Under the pieces are notes generated by a model. The model had not been told where the DNA came from, did not search any database, and saw only the letters and a program-made list of their open reading frames with translations. A DNA stretch of 64,000 nt from Cryphonectria parasitica EP155 (taxonomy: Eukaryota > Ascomycota > Sordariomycetes > Diaporthales > Cryphonectriaceae): contig NW_024468914.1 of the NCBI RefSeq assembly GCF_011745365.1, forward strand, positions 1,262,001 through 1,326,000, written 5' to 3'. Below are positions 1 through 11,888 of this stretch, piece after piece. The position numbers were made by a program, and so were the translations under genes. The first letter of the stretch is position 1. Each line of letters begins with the position of its first letter.

Positions 1-808
1 GTCGAGCCGCCGCCCAGCGCCTGTGCGAAGGTCTCGCCCTCGGGGTCGCCCTTGTCGTCTGTCTTGAGGGTCTGGGTCGCAAAGGCCAAAAAGATGCCCT
101 GCCACGTGCCATTGGCGAATTGGATGACGATGCCACCATCCTGGTACGTGCCGTTCTCGTCCTCGAAACTACCCGCGTTGCCCTGGTTCATATGAATGTC
201 GTGTATGCCCTGGCTGGTGCTGCTGTCCTGGTAGTGGCTGCCCCAGAGGTACATGGTCGCCTTCTCCTGGACGGCCTGGTTCATGATGGGGTCGAGGTAT
301 GACAGGATATCGCCCTTCTCGGTGGGGTCCTTGGGGTCGTGCGAGACCAGCGTGCCCGCGCTGGGGTCAAGAAAACCCTCGCGCAAAAAGTCTAGGGCAA
401 GCGAGCTGCTGCCCTTCTGTGTGCTGAAGCCCTCGCTGAGCTGCGAGAGAGAGGTCGTGGACGGCTGCTTAGCGTCAAAGTTGGAGACAAACCAGTAAAC
501 AAGGCGCTTGTCTGTGTCCGAGGACATGATGTTGACGTCGGCCTCGTATGTGCCCTTGTCGGCGTCGGTGAACTCGAGGTGGCCATGATCCGTGTCGGCT
601 GTAGGAAAAAGAACAATGCGATGTCAGCAAACAGCAACAGTAGTAAGCAGCAGGGCAGGTGGGCAGCGAGGAGAGAAAAAGAGGGAGAAATAGAGGAAGG
701 ATAGCAGCAGTGTTCTGGAGGAAGAGAGAGTCTGGGCAGTGGCTGCGTACCTGTGCCGTTCCAGCTGGTGGGCGTGCACTTCCACAATCCGTAGTCGGAG
801 ATACCCAT
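1..808 (-). CDS. DUF2278 (YukJ-like) family protein, partial
   Basis: Two exons are seen, 808..751 and 598..1, joined through a GTACGC donor and a CTACAG acceptor with the frame kept; the gene runs off the left edge, so the C-terminus is missing. The start is the ATG at 808, giving MGISDYGLWKC. The diagnostic block is GIHDIHMNQGN, followed by a G-rich segment (GGIVIQFANGTW). This block is characteristic of the DUF2278 family, which includes Bacillus YukJ. About 218 residues are visible. No signal peptide is seen, so it is probably cytosolic. The family has no established biochemical function; I do not assign one. The family call is firm, the exact splice fairly firm. Confidence 0.82.
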
Positions 809-2663
809 CTTGAATTTCTTTTTGTGTTCCTATGGTGTGCCAATCTGTAGCTTTCGAGTGTGTTTTCGTAGTGCAGTTGTGACTGCCTTGCTGGTGCTGT
901 TTCGGTAATTTTAGAAGAGGGCGGGGGAGGAGTAGAGGTTGATGAGTCGCGTTAAGATCAGACAAGAAGCTTCTACATGCAACGCAGCTTCCACCGCTTT
1001 ATAGAAAACGGACCCATCAGAAGACGGCCGGCAGTTCAGGCAAGCACCATCTGCAATGGAAAACAGTGACATCACAAGTCCCTCCGCTGCAGCAGTCGTC
1101 ACACACGCTTACTACGGTACTATGGATACGAGATAGCTGAACGGTAGAGCAAGGAACGAAGGGGAGGTATGTGGTGGTGGTGGACCCCTCCCTCCCTTTC
1201 GCGCATGAGACATCCAGTCACTATCACTCGATGGTTCAACCTGATAATGAGCGGGGGCAGAATTGGGTCCGAAAAGAAGAGTTGTATGCAATGGCAGGCC
1301 TGAAACAAGGCATCACATGCACGAAGCCGCGCGCGCTGCAAATCTGGGCTGTGCCTGGGTGCTGCAATAAGGTGGGTCTACTATCACAGGTACAAGGAAG
1401 GGGGTTTAAAGCAAGCAGACAAGCAAGCAAAGTATGGCGACCACTGGATCAGGAACGTGGCTCATGTGCATTCTTACTGGTCTCCCTGGTGCATAAAGAT
1501 TGTCATGCTTCCTTGCCTCCCGGTGCCGTTCTTCCAGACTAGCTCAGCACTACAACCAAGAGAAGGGGGCCTGCCATGACCAAGTCTGCCAAGATGGCAG
1601 GATGGCAAAAGCTGGAGCACGACAGCAAGATCCTCCTCACGGGTCGGGGCGAGGCGAGGCGCCACCAGGGACCACCATGCCGAAGAGGGGGTGAACGTGA
1701 AAGCCGGCAGTGCTGGACTGGACAAAACGGAAGAATAGGCAACACGAGAGGGGGATACGAACGTCAAACGAGATACGTCCAGTCCAAGGCGTGGACGACC
1801 AGGAGCACAGCATTGGTTGGGCCAGAACCAAGGAGCACGGCAGATGGACATGTCCTATGCAAAAGAAATGACCATGGAGAGGGAGAGCTCTGGAGGGGTA
1901 AAAACAGGAACGAATGCAGACGGTGACGTATAGAGTAGCATCGGCAAAAGGGGGGGGGGGGGGACAGCGTCTGGCACTGCAGCGGGTGGGCGGCGCCGGG
2001 CGGCACTTGGCGAACCCGCAGCAGTACTGCAAATGCAACTGAAATTAGAAGCCGCTGCTCGTTTCTATAGTAGGTACAGTAGCATTGAGACAAGATGCTG
2101 ATAGGTTCAAGTTGCCCCACCATGAGGCTTCTCCCTCTGCCTCAGCCTGCTAGCCATGATGGGGGTTGAGTCGTGGGTCATCGGCCCAGCCCTCATGCCG
2201 CTGGCTTTTTGCAGTGGAGGCTACTGACATCGCCGGTATTAAGATGACCAAAGTGCAAAAGCTATTGTAAGTCAAGCCTGGTGGAAACTGAGAACGGCTG
2301 TTGATGTTTCGTGGGTGGTTTGGCCCGTAAATATGAACAAATCAATGATAGAGAAGGGGAAAGGAGGCCCACATCCCTGCATCAATCAGTCCACCTTCGA
2401 TCCAGTTCATGTTCTCATAGACCACGAAATTACTACGAACTCTTTGTCTTGTCATTCTGCCATCTGTTATGCCCCAAGAACCGTCTGTGCATGTCTATTC
2501 TCTCTCTTCTCTAGTCTAGTCTATCGTGTAATACTGTACGTCTATCGAATATATGTAAAGTCTTGCGGGTATCGTCTCTAGGTCTAGTCGTCTTTCTTTC
2601 TCCTCGATTCATAATTCACGTGATCCGCTCTTCTTCTTTTCCATCCTTCCCATCTACGCACTT
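809..2663. other. Intergenic, no gene seen
   Basis: This 1.85 kb stretch holds the promoter of the DUF2278 gene (reading left) and the 3' side of the methyltransferase gene. Open frames here are short, overlap on both strands and match nothing recognisable. A run of 14 G lies at 1950-1963. Nothing else stands out. Confidence 0.6.
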
Positions 2664-4043
2664 TCATGACGATGATGTCTCCTCCTCTTCGTTCATCGCG
2701 GCCGCCTCCACCTCGACCCAACCGATCCTGAACATCCGGTACCCAACCTCGTCCGCCCGCCCAATGCCCTTGCGCTTCTCGATGCCAACCTTGTCTAGGA
2801 TACGGAATACCCTCCGCCCGTCGTCCGACCTCGGACACAGCTCGCTATCCGCAAAGGCAGACTCGACAGTGTCGGTGACGCCCTCGAACCTGCCGTTGGG
2901 CCGCACCGACGCGACGAGCCAAAAGACACCATGGGGTGCCAGCAATCGCGCCGCGCAGTCACGCAGCCAGGTCGCGTGCTGAGGGGCATAGACGACGTCT
3001 GTCGCGATTAGCATGTCCGCGGGCCTGTCTAGCAGCGGCGCCTCGAGGCGGGGGACCGACCAGTCGAGCAGGCAGGTCTGGACAGGATACTCCTTGTCCT
3101 CGTCGCTGGCATCACTGCTGCTACTGGGAGGGAAATTCATGGCGATATTGTCCCTGAGGTTAGCTAGCACGGCTGGGTGGTAGTCAGTGGCGATGACCTC
3201 TGCACCCGCCATGCCCAGGCGTGGGAGCAGCTTGGCCATGGTGATGCCTACGAGACCTGTGCCAGCGCCCAGCTCGATGATCCGCGGCGCGGCGCCCAGG
3301 GCGTCGACAGACAGATCGAACCGCTGGGGCCCAGAGCACAGCAGCTCGGACACGACGATGGACGCGCCCCAGCTCTGCAGACCCACATCGGTGTGATCTG
3401 AACCAACAGCCGGCGTCCCGTCCGTCAGCCGAACCTTGATGGATGCGCTCTCGTCCTCGTGCTCTTCCTCGCCCTCCTTTTGCGGCTTCAGCCAGAACTG
3501 AAAGTCCCTGACCATGGCACCCGCCTCTTCGTCCTCGTCTGCGTCCGAGGCATTGCTGAAGGAGGCCAGTATATATGAGGCATCATCGATCAGTCTCTGC
3601 CTGGTGTCGTCGTCGGCATCGCATAGGAGCTCCTCAGCGCGCGCCACAAAGGTCGTCAGCCAGCGCACGGCAAACTCCCGCTCAAAGGTGTCGCTACGAA
3701 GGTTTGCAATGGCGTCCGTGTCGGCAATGTCACATCCATGCTGATCCTGTTGTCCCTGTTTATCCTCCTCCTCCTTCTCGTCTTCCTCCTCGCCAGAGGC
3801 ATAGCCAGAGTCGACAGGCACGGGTGTTGCGATCCCACTAGTGGCAGGCGCAGTCAGGTAAACTGCTCGTTTGGAGGACAGGGAGGGTTTGTTGAAGGCA
3901 GCAGCGCGAGGAAGAGGGCAGTAGATGTCGGTCAGATTGCGCAGAGCGGACGTGATGGTGTCCTCGTTGACTCTCTCGGGGTCCGGATTTCGCAGAGGAG
4001 GAAGGCTGCTCGTTGGCGCCAGCACGGAGTGGACAGGACTCAT
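2664..4043 (-). CDS. EFM2/Rrg1-like protein-lysine N-methyltransferase
   Basis: Intronless, 459 residues from the ATG at 4043; the open frame extends upstream to 4238 but only from a GTG and through low-complexity sequence, so 4043 is the first usable start. The C-terminal half is a seven-strand SAM-dependent methyltransferase of the Methyltransf_16 family: QSWGAS entry motif near residue 223, motif I ELGAGTG at about 257-263, an acidic strand end ATDYHPAVLANL, and the post-motif LIATDVVYAP. The N-terminal half has the acidic insert GEEEDEKEEEDK. Yeast Efm2, in the same family, methylates elongation factor 2; fission yeast Rrg1 is its relative. The fold is clear; the EFM2/Rrg1 subgroup is an inference from length and the long N-terminal region, and FAM86/EFM3 is the alternative. 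Probably cytosolic. Confidence 0.75.
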   Translation of the reverse strand: MSPVHSVLAPTSSLPPLRNPDPERVNEDTITSALRNLTDIYCPLPRAAAFNKPSLSSKRAVYLTAPATSGIATPVPVDSGYASGEEEDEKEEEDKQGQQDQHGCDIADTDAIANLRSDTFEREFAVRWLTTFVARAEELLCDADDDTRQRLIDDASYILASFSNASDADEDEEAGAMVRDFQFWLKPQKEGEEEHEDESASIKVRLTDGTPAVGSDHTDVGLQSWGASIVVSELLCSGPQRFDLSVDALGAAPRIIELGAGTGLVGITMAKLLPRLGMAGAEVIATDYHPAVLANLRDNIAMNFPPSSSSDASDEDKEYPVQTCLLDWSVPRLEAPLLDRPADMLIATDVVYAPQHATWLRDCAARLLAPHGVFWLVASVRPNGRFEGVTDTVESAFADSELCPRSDDGRRVFRILDKVGIEKRKGIGRADEVGYRMFRIGWVEVEAAAMNEEEETSSS

Positions 4044-6343
4044 CTGATGAGAAGGGTGGGGGGCTAAGGGCACCGGAACACACGAGAGCACGAGAAGGAC
4101 ACAGCGTGGGAGAAGGAGGTGGTGATGGTGGACGAGGACGAGGATGAGGACGAGGGGATGGTCACAGGATGGACTACCGCTGAGGACCACCCGTGTGGTG
4201 GGTCTCACTGATCTTTGAGGCCATTTTTTAAGATCCACTTCCCCGTCCTATAGATCGTGGGAGGGTGAAAGGGGTGGAAGGGGGGCGGTTATGGCGCAGA
4301 AAAGGATGCAGGGAAGAGGACGAAGAAAAGAAAAAGAAAAAGTCACGACTTAGTCCCCCAAATTTTTTTGGTTAGCGGGGCGGGACCTGGCAGTGGGAAC
4401 CCTGCTATCGCTAGCTGCCTATTGTGGTTAGCCCTACCATTGAACTATTATTACAGTACAGTAAACACTATGAGTCTCAGCACTTTCAAGCACTTGAGTG
4501 CATGCTCTTGGTACACAGCAGTAACACTTACAGTCGCTGGGACCGTTTTCTCTTTTCTCTTCCTTCAATGTTTGGCTAGTGGATAAGTGGTGAGAAGCAT
4601 ATGTTTAAGGTATTACAGATGGAAGTAAGACTAACTTCGTTTGAAGATTTCTATGCTTTCTTGTAATACACACCCGATGCACTTAGTTTGAGACACATGT
4701 AGTGAATACCTTCCGAATGGAATGCCAAACTCAAATGGACAGTGCAAATTTCTGTTGCTGGAAGATAGTATTGGGGAATAATGGCGATCGCCAGGTCTCT
4801 CAGAACTGGCTATACCTATATTTTCCCTACAGATAGCAGGGTCAGAAGTGCAGTAAGTACCAAGGACGATTTGCAACATAGAGTCTGGAGTTCTTTATAC
4901 ACAGGCACGGTGAGACCAAGCAGCTTAAGTAACCTCGCACCAGCATAGTTCTTCAAAGACGGAAGAGGCGAGATCAAAAGCATGTTGCAAGGTCAACCCG
5001 CCAGTATCTTTCTTCCCAACGAGGTTGCGCCCAAACTCAAGAAATGGGCCAAAACACCAGACTCAAGCCTAATGTGTCGGAAGGCGTCGTCCCACCAGTC
5101 TGGTCTGTCTGTCGTGGCATGATGAGACTTGCTGGTGTATGTATGAATGCCAGTATATCGTACCTTTCGTTGTTTCTTAAAGTGAGCTATAACTTCGTAT
5201 GGAGAGCACAACAGGAAGTCAAAGCAGTAATTAGGTCTGTTCTACTCTATCACGTGTCAGCTCCTCCGCCTAGTGCTGCCCGAATTTGAGTCCTTGGAGA
5301 CACTCAGCGGGGGGAAAAGAATTTTTTTTTAAAAAAAAAGAGAGAAAAAAACCCCCCTTCAATGTCTTGATGGGAGTGTTGGAAGTGTAGCTGTTGCACA
5401 TCCTTATAATTTGAGGTGTTATTTTCGCCAGCACCGCCGTAGGTGATGTGTATTTTGGACAGCATCCAATCTGCTGAACATGAAAGCACTATTTCCCGCC
5501 TGGAAGACTTTGTCAAACTGGTTCGTTCAGATGGGCCACATGTACAGAGGCTCATAAAAATGTCCTTGACAACGGACGGCCATAGCGGAGCTCTTGGGCA
5601 ATGCACAACAAGTTTTGAACATGTAAATGCCTCTAAGACGCCACAGTGACAGAGGAGAGGTTTCTACGGAGCATTTGATATCAGTGAGCTGGGACGTTCA
5701 TCTCGATGAGGAGTTGTCAGCTGGTGTACGAGGGCAAATTTGTGCGACCATTTCAACGCGTTGTCAGCGCGCCAGCTCCTCGAGACCCTGCAACTCGGGC
5801 CCAGGCAGAAATGACAAACCAATCGATGCACCATTTGGACAACACAGCAGTCTCACGGACGGACAAGAATTATTATGGCGGTGTGGGCTCTGTGGTCTGG
5901 GAGTTCACGGGCCTTCCGCGGTGACGAGATGCCAAGACGACTCAGCCGGGATGAAGAAGGCTTAATGAGCTTGAATAGTGATCATCTTGGCTGTGGACCC
6001 TTTGGCTAGCCAATGCCGGCAGTTCCCACTGGGCTCCTTCCTGGAGCCTTTTGGACTGTATGTCGTCATGAAAATAATATCCAGCCACATTTAGTGAGTG
6101 ACAACGGGCAGTGGATGAACTGGCTTGCACAACGTCGTTTGCTGTTCAGTGGAGACTGCAACATCATTTTCGCCTTATATTCTGAAGCTCCAGTTGTTCA
6201 GTTGTTCAGTCGGGCACAGTTATAAAAACAGTCCATGGTTCCTTCCACTTGTTGTTGTTGAACCTTGCTGCCCTCCGTTCCTCCTTCCCTCTTTTCGTTG
6301 AGGACGACTTAATGAGGTAATCATCTCGATAATTTCATCCACC
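4044..6343. other. Intergenic, no gene seen
   Basis: This 2.3 kb gap separates the divergent starts of the methyltransferase (left) and the secreted phosphatase-like gene (right), so it holds both promoters. An A/T homopolymer block lies near 5320-5350. All open frames are short and unlike known families. No RNA gene recognised. Confidence 0.6.
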
Positions 6344-7819
6344 ATGACGAGAGATTGTTCCCTCGGCAGTAGCACTGCTGCTGCTGCTGCTGGCGCCATC
6401 GTCCTTCTTTCACTCTTCCAGACCGTCCACGCCGCTGTGCCCCTCTACAGCAGCTACACCTTCAATCCTCTCGAGCACCTCGCCGGCGTGGCTCCTTACT
6501 TCGAACCTCTTGACCCACCAACAGACCCTTCCACCCCTCAAGGCTGCTCGCCCGTCCGTGCCGCTTACCTTGTCCGCCACGCCGCCATCTACGCCAACGA
6601 CTACGATTACGAGGAGTACCTCTCGCCCTTTGTGGAAAAATTTCAGAACCTCACCTCCTCCATCGACTGGACTAGTACGGCCCCAGCCCTCAGCTTCCTC
6701 TCCTCGTGGACGCCACCTGTCACCACCGCCGAGGAGGAGCTCCTCACCCGCGTGGGCAAGCTCGAGGCCGCCCAGCTAGGTGTCAGCCTTAGTTTTCGGT
6801 ACGGCGACAAACTGGCCCTGCCGCCACGCATCTGGGCCAGTTCTGCCGAGCGCACGTACGAGTCGGCCAAGGCTTTAATCCGGGGGTTTGAGCCGGCCGG
6901 GGGTGATAACTCTATTGGCCTGGTGTCTGTGTACGAGTCGGACGAGGGCGGTGCCGACACCCTTACGCCGTATTCAAGCTGTCCGTTGTACGATGGCAGC
7001 GCGGGCAGTGACCAGTCTGGAGTGTACCTAGACAAGTTCACAGGGCCCGTCAGGGCACGTCTGAATGCTGCAGCGCCCAGCTTTAACTTTACTGCTGACG
7101 ACATCTACGGCATGATGGAAATGTGCGGGTACGAGACGGTCATTCGAGGGTCTTCGCCCTTTTGCAACCTGGAGCTCTTTGGACCTGACGACTGGCTCGG
7201 CTGGGAATACACTGCCGACCTCCAATACCATTACAACGTTGGCTACGGCAGCCCTGTCGCAGGAGCCGTGGGCATGCCGTGGGTGCGGGCTACTGCCGAC
7301 CTGCTCATGGCTGAAGATGCGCAACAGGACCTCTATGTGAGCTTCACGCACCGCGAGCTGCCGCCCATGGTGCTCGTGGCTATGGGCCTGTTCAACAACT
7401 CGGCCTTTAGCGGGTCATCGGGGCCCGCCAATGTGAACGACACGATGCCTGAGGACACCATCAACCACCGCCGGGCGTGGCGGAGCAGCCATGTCCTTCC
7501 CTTTATGACCAACATCGCGGTGGAGAGGCTGAACTGCAGCGGGAGCTATGGGTTCGACGACGGTGATTATTACCGGGCACTGGTGAACAATGCGCCACAG
7601 CAACTGCCGGACTGTGGTGACGGGCCTGGCACAACGTGCTCGAGGGCGACTTTTGAGCAATTCCTCCAACAGAGGGCTGACATGTTTGGGAACTATTCTG
7701 AGGTGTGTGATACCGCATCGGAATATGATAACTCGACAGATGTCTTGACCATTTATACGGACCCGGCCGTGGGGAATGGGACGTTTGTGGGCAAGAGAGG
7801 CATGTGGGATGGGGAGTAA
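6344..7819 (+). CDS. Secreted histidine phosphatase superfamily protein (clade 2), altered motifs
   Basis: Single exon, 491 residues, preceded by a good start context (CCACC before ATG). An N-terminal hydrophobic segment (about residues 12-30, ending TVHA) is a likely signal peptide, and there are several N-glycosylation sequons, so the protein is probably secreted. The block CSPVRAAYLVRHA at 68-80 and the downstream KLEAAQLGVSLSFRYGD and WASSAERTYESAKALI match branch 2 of the histidine phosphatases (phytases, acid phosphatases). The family normally has RHGxRxP; here the tract reads RHAAIYAND, so the Gly and second Arg are gone. The usual C-terminal His-Asp appears as THRELPP (His336, followed by Arg). 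Family membership is firm; phosphatase activity is doubtful. Confidence 0.82.
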   Translation: MTRDCSLGSSTAAAAAGAIVLLSLFQTVHAAVPLYSSYTFNPLEHLAGVAPYFEPLDPPTDPSTPQGCSPVRAAYLVRHAAIYANDYDYEEYLSPFVEKFQNLTSSIDWTSTAPALSFLSSWTPPVTTAEEELLTRVGKLEAAQLGVSLSFRYGDKLALPPRIWASSAERTYESAKALIRGFEPAGGDNSIGLVSVYESDEGGADTLTPYSSCPLYDGSAGSDQSGVYLDKFTGPVRARLNAAAPSFNFTADDIYGMMEMCGYETVIRGSSPFCNLELFGPDDWLGWEYTADLQYHYNVGYGSPVAGAVGMPWVRATADLLMAEDAQQDLYVSFTHRELPPMVLVAMGLFNNSAFSGSSGPANVNDTMPEDTINHRRAWRSSHVLPFMTNIAVERLNCSGSYGFDDGDYYRALVNNAPQQLPDCGDGPGTTCSRATFEQFLQQRADMFGNYSEVCDTASEYDNSTDVLTIYTDPAVGNGTFVGKRGMWDGE

Positions 7820-7981
7820 AAGAATGAAGCCTCATGGTCCATGGATCAATGGGTTAGCCCCACATGAATAGAATTTTAATGAATCAAAATAAGAGTTATA
7901 ATCCTCAAAGGAAGAATACTAAGCCTTTAGCTTTTTTCGATCCTCCACGTATTCATGCAAATTTATTCCTAGCTCTGTTTC

Positions 7982-9323
7982 TCAGGTCAAAATCGCAATC
8001 CCCTGCGCAGACTTGCTCCCACCCAGCCCACTCAGATCAGCATGCTGTACCTGGCTCATCGTCTTCGTGCTCACCACCGTCACAGCTGCATCCGTCGTCC
8101 CGTTCCCAGGGCTCAGTGCATACAGAAACACCCCCGCCGCCCCAATGTCAATCAGGCCCGGGTCCCCATTCGCACTTAGGTCAATCTCTCCCAGGATCGT
8201 CGCGTTCCCCGGCGACACCTCCACGAGCCTGTCGAGCCCTCCGTCCGCCAGAAACGCCGTCCCCGTCGCCGGACTGATGGTCAGCCAGCAGATGGCCTTT
8301 TGGCCTGGAACCACTGCCTCGGCGCTGGTGCTGAGGACGGTCTGGCCCGTACCTTTGGTGCTCTCCTGTTGCTGCACCCCAATCACTGCTGCGCCGAAGG
8401 ACGGGTCTGCGATGAAGAGGCTCGTGGTGGAACCCGGGATCGTCGCGGCTCCGAACAGCATCGCCGTGTTCGGGGGTGAACTCTGCTGGCCTGTGGCGGC
8501 CACCGAGGGGCCGGCGGTATTGTTGCTTGTTATGGCATACGAGGCGAGGAACCCCGTGTTGTTCACTGCCGGATTACCCTTGACCGTGGCGAACAATGTG
8601 CTCTCGTCCGCCGAGAAGAAGACCTGCGACACGGTGTTGGTGGGCCCCACAGGCGGCGTGGTCTGGCCCAGGTCGAGGGCGCGCAGGTCGTCTGCCTCGC
8701 TGCACCCGGACGAGGCGTCGAACGAGACGCAGGAGATGCCGGCGCTGGCGCCCGTCAGGCCGACGCAGGCGAGCTTGTTCTGGGCCGAGACGGCGACGGT
8801 GTTGGGGAAGTCGCCGGGCAGGGGGACGGGCTGGCCTAGGAGGGTGAGCTTGGTGGCGTCTCGGGGGTCGATGGTGAACATGGATAGGGAGTTGGAGCCT
8901 GGATTGACGGCGAAGAGGGTCTGGTTTGGAGTGTTAGTGAGATGGGCTCGGGTGGAAGGATGATGTGGTGCTTTGTTTTGAGTGTTGCCAACGTACATTC
9001 CCAGAGACTGCCAGTGCAGACTGGCTGAAGAGGGCATCTGGCCCAGCCGACTCGTTGGTTGCGGCGTTGATGGCGCTGGCCCCCGCGCCGCCCGTCAGCG
9101 TGGTCGACCCGGCTGCTGTGTCGAGAAAGCCATCAGCCCCGACGGGCACGGCGATGACTGCGTTCTTGGCCTGGTTGTCTAGCACGTAGATGGCCTTGGC
9201 TCCGGCAGCAGAACCACCCCCTGTGTGGCCTCCTTTGCCGCCGCAGGACCTGGTGGAGGACGGGGCCGCAGAGACTGGGAGGAGTAGTCCCATGAGGGCC
9301 ACAACGGTGGGGAGTGCGTACAT
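7982..9323 (-). CDS. Secreted beta-propeller protein, lactonase/3-carboxymuconate cyclase-like
   Basis: Two exons, 9323..8997 and 8920..7982 (GTACGT donor, CCAG acceptor), 421 residues. The first 20 residues (MYALPTVVALMGLLLPVSAA) form a signal peptide, followed by a Gly-rich linker. The rest is a run of repeated blade-like units with patterns such as AIYVLDNQAKNAVIAV, TLFAVNPGSNSLSMF, KLACVGL and TLFATVKGNPAV, typical of the seven-bladed lactonase-type propellers that are common secreted proteins in fungi. The catalytic residues of true lactonases are not evident to me, so the fold is better supported than the activity. It is convergent with the phosphatase-like gene, with only 162 bases between them. 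Confidence 0.65.
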
Positions 9324-10547
9324 GATGACGATAGGGTATAGGGTGTGAAGATGGGGTGTTTAAACCAATCAGATCAACTTTGACAGATGCTGGTCTATAA
9401 AATAGTGACCTAATGTTCCTGTATATAATAAGAAGTTTGGTCTGATTGATGTATTACTAGACTTAGGTGGACGAACGGACATGTTTATAGTCCGTGAGAC
9501 CAAAGGGCTATCTATTAAATATCTGCCTTCTTACATCACAAATGCCTTCGTAATGAACCTTTTCAATATGCTCGGATCGATACATCATTTGTCATGTTAT
9601 GTTGGAGATCATCATTATACAATTTTCCTGTTGTGTTGACTGTTGATATGATCAGAATCTCCAATTTGGGTATAAGGGTGATGATGTGCAATTTCAAGGA
9701 CATCTAGGGGAACACAGGCACTGCTGCATCTGATTGGAGACAAATCTGGACCCCTAATTCACGTCTAAGCATGCCCTGTGCTACCACACCGATGTAACGA
9801 CGTTACGTGTGGATGTTATACTAATCAGTATTTCCTCTTTGAGACCAACGGGCTTGGGGAACGCCACACCCTTGGACCCGCTTTCTTTCTTCTTCTTCTT
9901 CTTCCTCCTCCTCCTCTCTTGTCCTCGTTCATGCACGAGCAAGGGTTTGGTTTCTGGCAGTCTGCGCCATCGCCAGAAAAGACAATTTTGTTTATAATGT
10001 CCCGACAACAAAAGATAATAATATTCATTAGTCAGATACGTCGGTGAAGAGTTCATCTCGAGGCCAACACCTTTGATCCCTCGATTATTTTGCCCAATAC
10101 GTACTAATCTTCGCTGACCGGGCTCACTATCCGTGTGTCCCTTATTCAGACTCTTATCAAAATTCGGTCCCCACGGTCCGTATGAAGCCGTTGGCCCCAG
10201 GTCTTGTTTGGTTGGATCGAACCCCGTCTCACGTCATCCGTGGCGTTCCGGCTCAGCCCCATAGAGAAAGACACCTGAAGATTTCCGTGCCGAGCATGAC
10301 TCGACTGTCAAATCCTTCCATCTGGTTGCCCTTTTGCATGTGAGGCCCCCCTACCTGTTTTACTGCTGCTGTATCATTTTTCCAAACGCTGCGACTCCCA
10401 TCACGCAACACGATCCGTGACCCAAAGGCGTCATCCCTCCCAAAGTCTTTGTCCGTTTAGGTGACCTGTCCCATCGTTGCTCATCTGTGGTGGGTCAATT
10501 GAAAAAGTCCCAAATCGACTGCCTGTTATCTGCGCAAATCCATCGAG
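9324..10547. other. Divergent promoter region, no gene seen
   Basis: This 1.2 kb stretch lies between the outward-reading propeller and bZIP genes. It contains a T/C-rich tract around 9882-9918 and no credible coding frame. It must carry both promoters; no specific operator was recognised. Confidence 0.55.
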
Positions 10548-11888
10548 ATGCCTAATCCTATCTTCCGGATGTTCAACCCTGGTGGTGCGTGTGGCCACCT
10601 CTCCTAACCACCCCCCCCCCTCCACCGTTCTTTTCTCTCTCTCATCAATATTGTAATGCCTACAAAAAGGATTGTGGCGGCGCTAGTCGAAGTCCGTGGA
10701 AGCTGACATTTGATTGGCTTGTTATCTCTCACAGCTCCCAAGGAGGATCGCGTTCAAAAGCGCCGCAAACAGCTCAGGCAAGCACAGCAGTAAGTAAGAT
10801 GGTGTTTATCAAGTATTTCTGGTCCCATGTCGTTACTTTCCCTTGCAAAAAAGTTTAAGAAACCATGATCATCATCACAGCCCCCATTGGAAGAAAAGAA
10901 GAAAAAAAGGGGGGGGCCATATGCTGACTGCCATCTTTCAAACAACGCAGAACATATCGTGAGCGCAAGGAGAGATATGTCAAAGACCTAGAAAAAGCCG
11001 TGGCGGAGAGCCGAGCCCGCGAGACAGAGCTGCTGAGGCAGAACGAGCGCCTCAACGCCGCCGTTCAGACCCTGGTGGGATTGCTGCAGCAGCACGGCGG
11101 AACCGTTCCGTCTGACCTGCCAGTGGCCGTGTCTTCTCCTCAAAGTGCTGACCTGATCGGCTTTCCTCATCATGCCAATGCCAACAAACCTCTTCCTGCT
11201 TCGCCGAGCATATTCTCCGACTCCACTACTGTCGACTCGGGGCTGAGCCCACCTCTGCAGCAGAAAGTAGTGTGTGTTGCCGACGTTGATCATGTCGGCT
11301 TGGGAGTGGAGTTTGTGTTGTCGTAAGTTACTCATTACACTTTCTTTACATCCTATTTATTTGGAAACTTAACTCAACATTCCCATTCAGACTTGAAAAG
11401 CCCTGCCTCGACCATCTCCACGGTAACCCCGACAAACCAGACGACCCCTCCGGCCACGCACTCACCCTCTCTTCCCAAGTCTGCGCCGTATCATCTCCCA
11501 CCTGTGTCACATCCCCCGTGCCAGCAGAATGTCTAGACTACCACGCGCTCCCGGCCACGATGCTGGACAACCTCTTGAGGCTCTCGAAGGCGCTCTGCTC
11601 CTCTGACCGCGAGGTCACGCCTGTGCAGGCCTGGGACTTCCTGCGCTCGCAGCAGCAGTTTGGCATGTTTGAGCTGCAGAGCCTTCAGACGCTGGCGCAG
11701 CTTTTGCGGGATACGATTAAATGTCATGGGTGAGTTTCTCGTGAGATGGTGATGGATTGCATTTTGAAGGGGGTTTGCTCGTTTCTGAGTGCTAATTTTC
11801 TTTTAGGTTTGGTGCTGTGATCGACCAGGAAACTTTTATGCGGTTGGCTTTTGAGATCTTGCAGCGGAATCTTGGACCGTCTTCTTAA
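10548..11888 (+). CDS. Small bZIP transcription factor (Yap/AP-1-like basic region)
   Basis: Five exons give 294 residues: 10548..10584, 10735..10789, 10951..11322, 11391..11729 and 11807..11888. The basic region is split by intron 2 and reads KRRKQLRQAQQ then TYRERKERYVKDLE after splicing, followed by a leucine zipper (LEKAVAESRARETELLRQNERL). The QAQxTYRERKERY pattern resembles fungal Yap/Pap1-type basic regions. The C-terminal part holds a second conserved region (LPATMLDNLLRLSKALCSSD ... AWDFLRSQQQFG) that I do not recognise by name. Exon 1 is short and its donor (GTGCGT) is inferred from frame and the CTGAC branch site, so the first 13 residues are less sure. Intron 1 contains a run of ten C. 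Confidence 0.78.

Noticed and set aside
1474..2123. Overlapping frames of 110-133 codons on both strands
   Set aside because: No homology-like motifs, no plausible splice context, biased Pro/Cys/Ser composition.
4044..4238. N-terminal extension of the methyltransferase frame
   Set aside because: It begins at a GTG and is His/Leu/Val-rich low complexity; the first ATG is at 4043 and the family does not need the extra residues.
8013..8963. Long plus-strand frame of 316 codons
   Set aside because: It is the mirror of the propeller gene on the minus strand, which has a signal peptide, clean intron and blade repeats.
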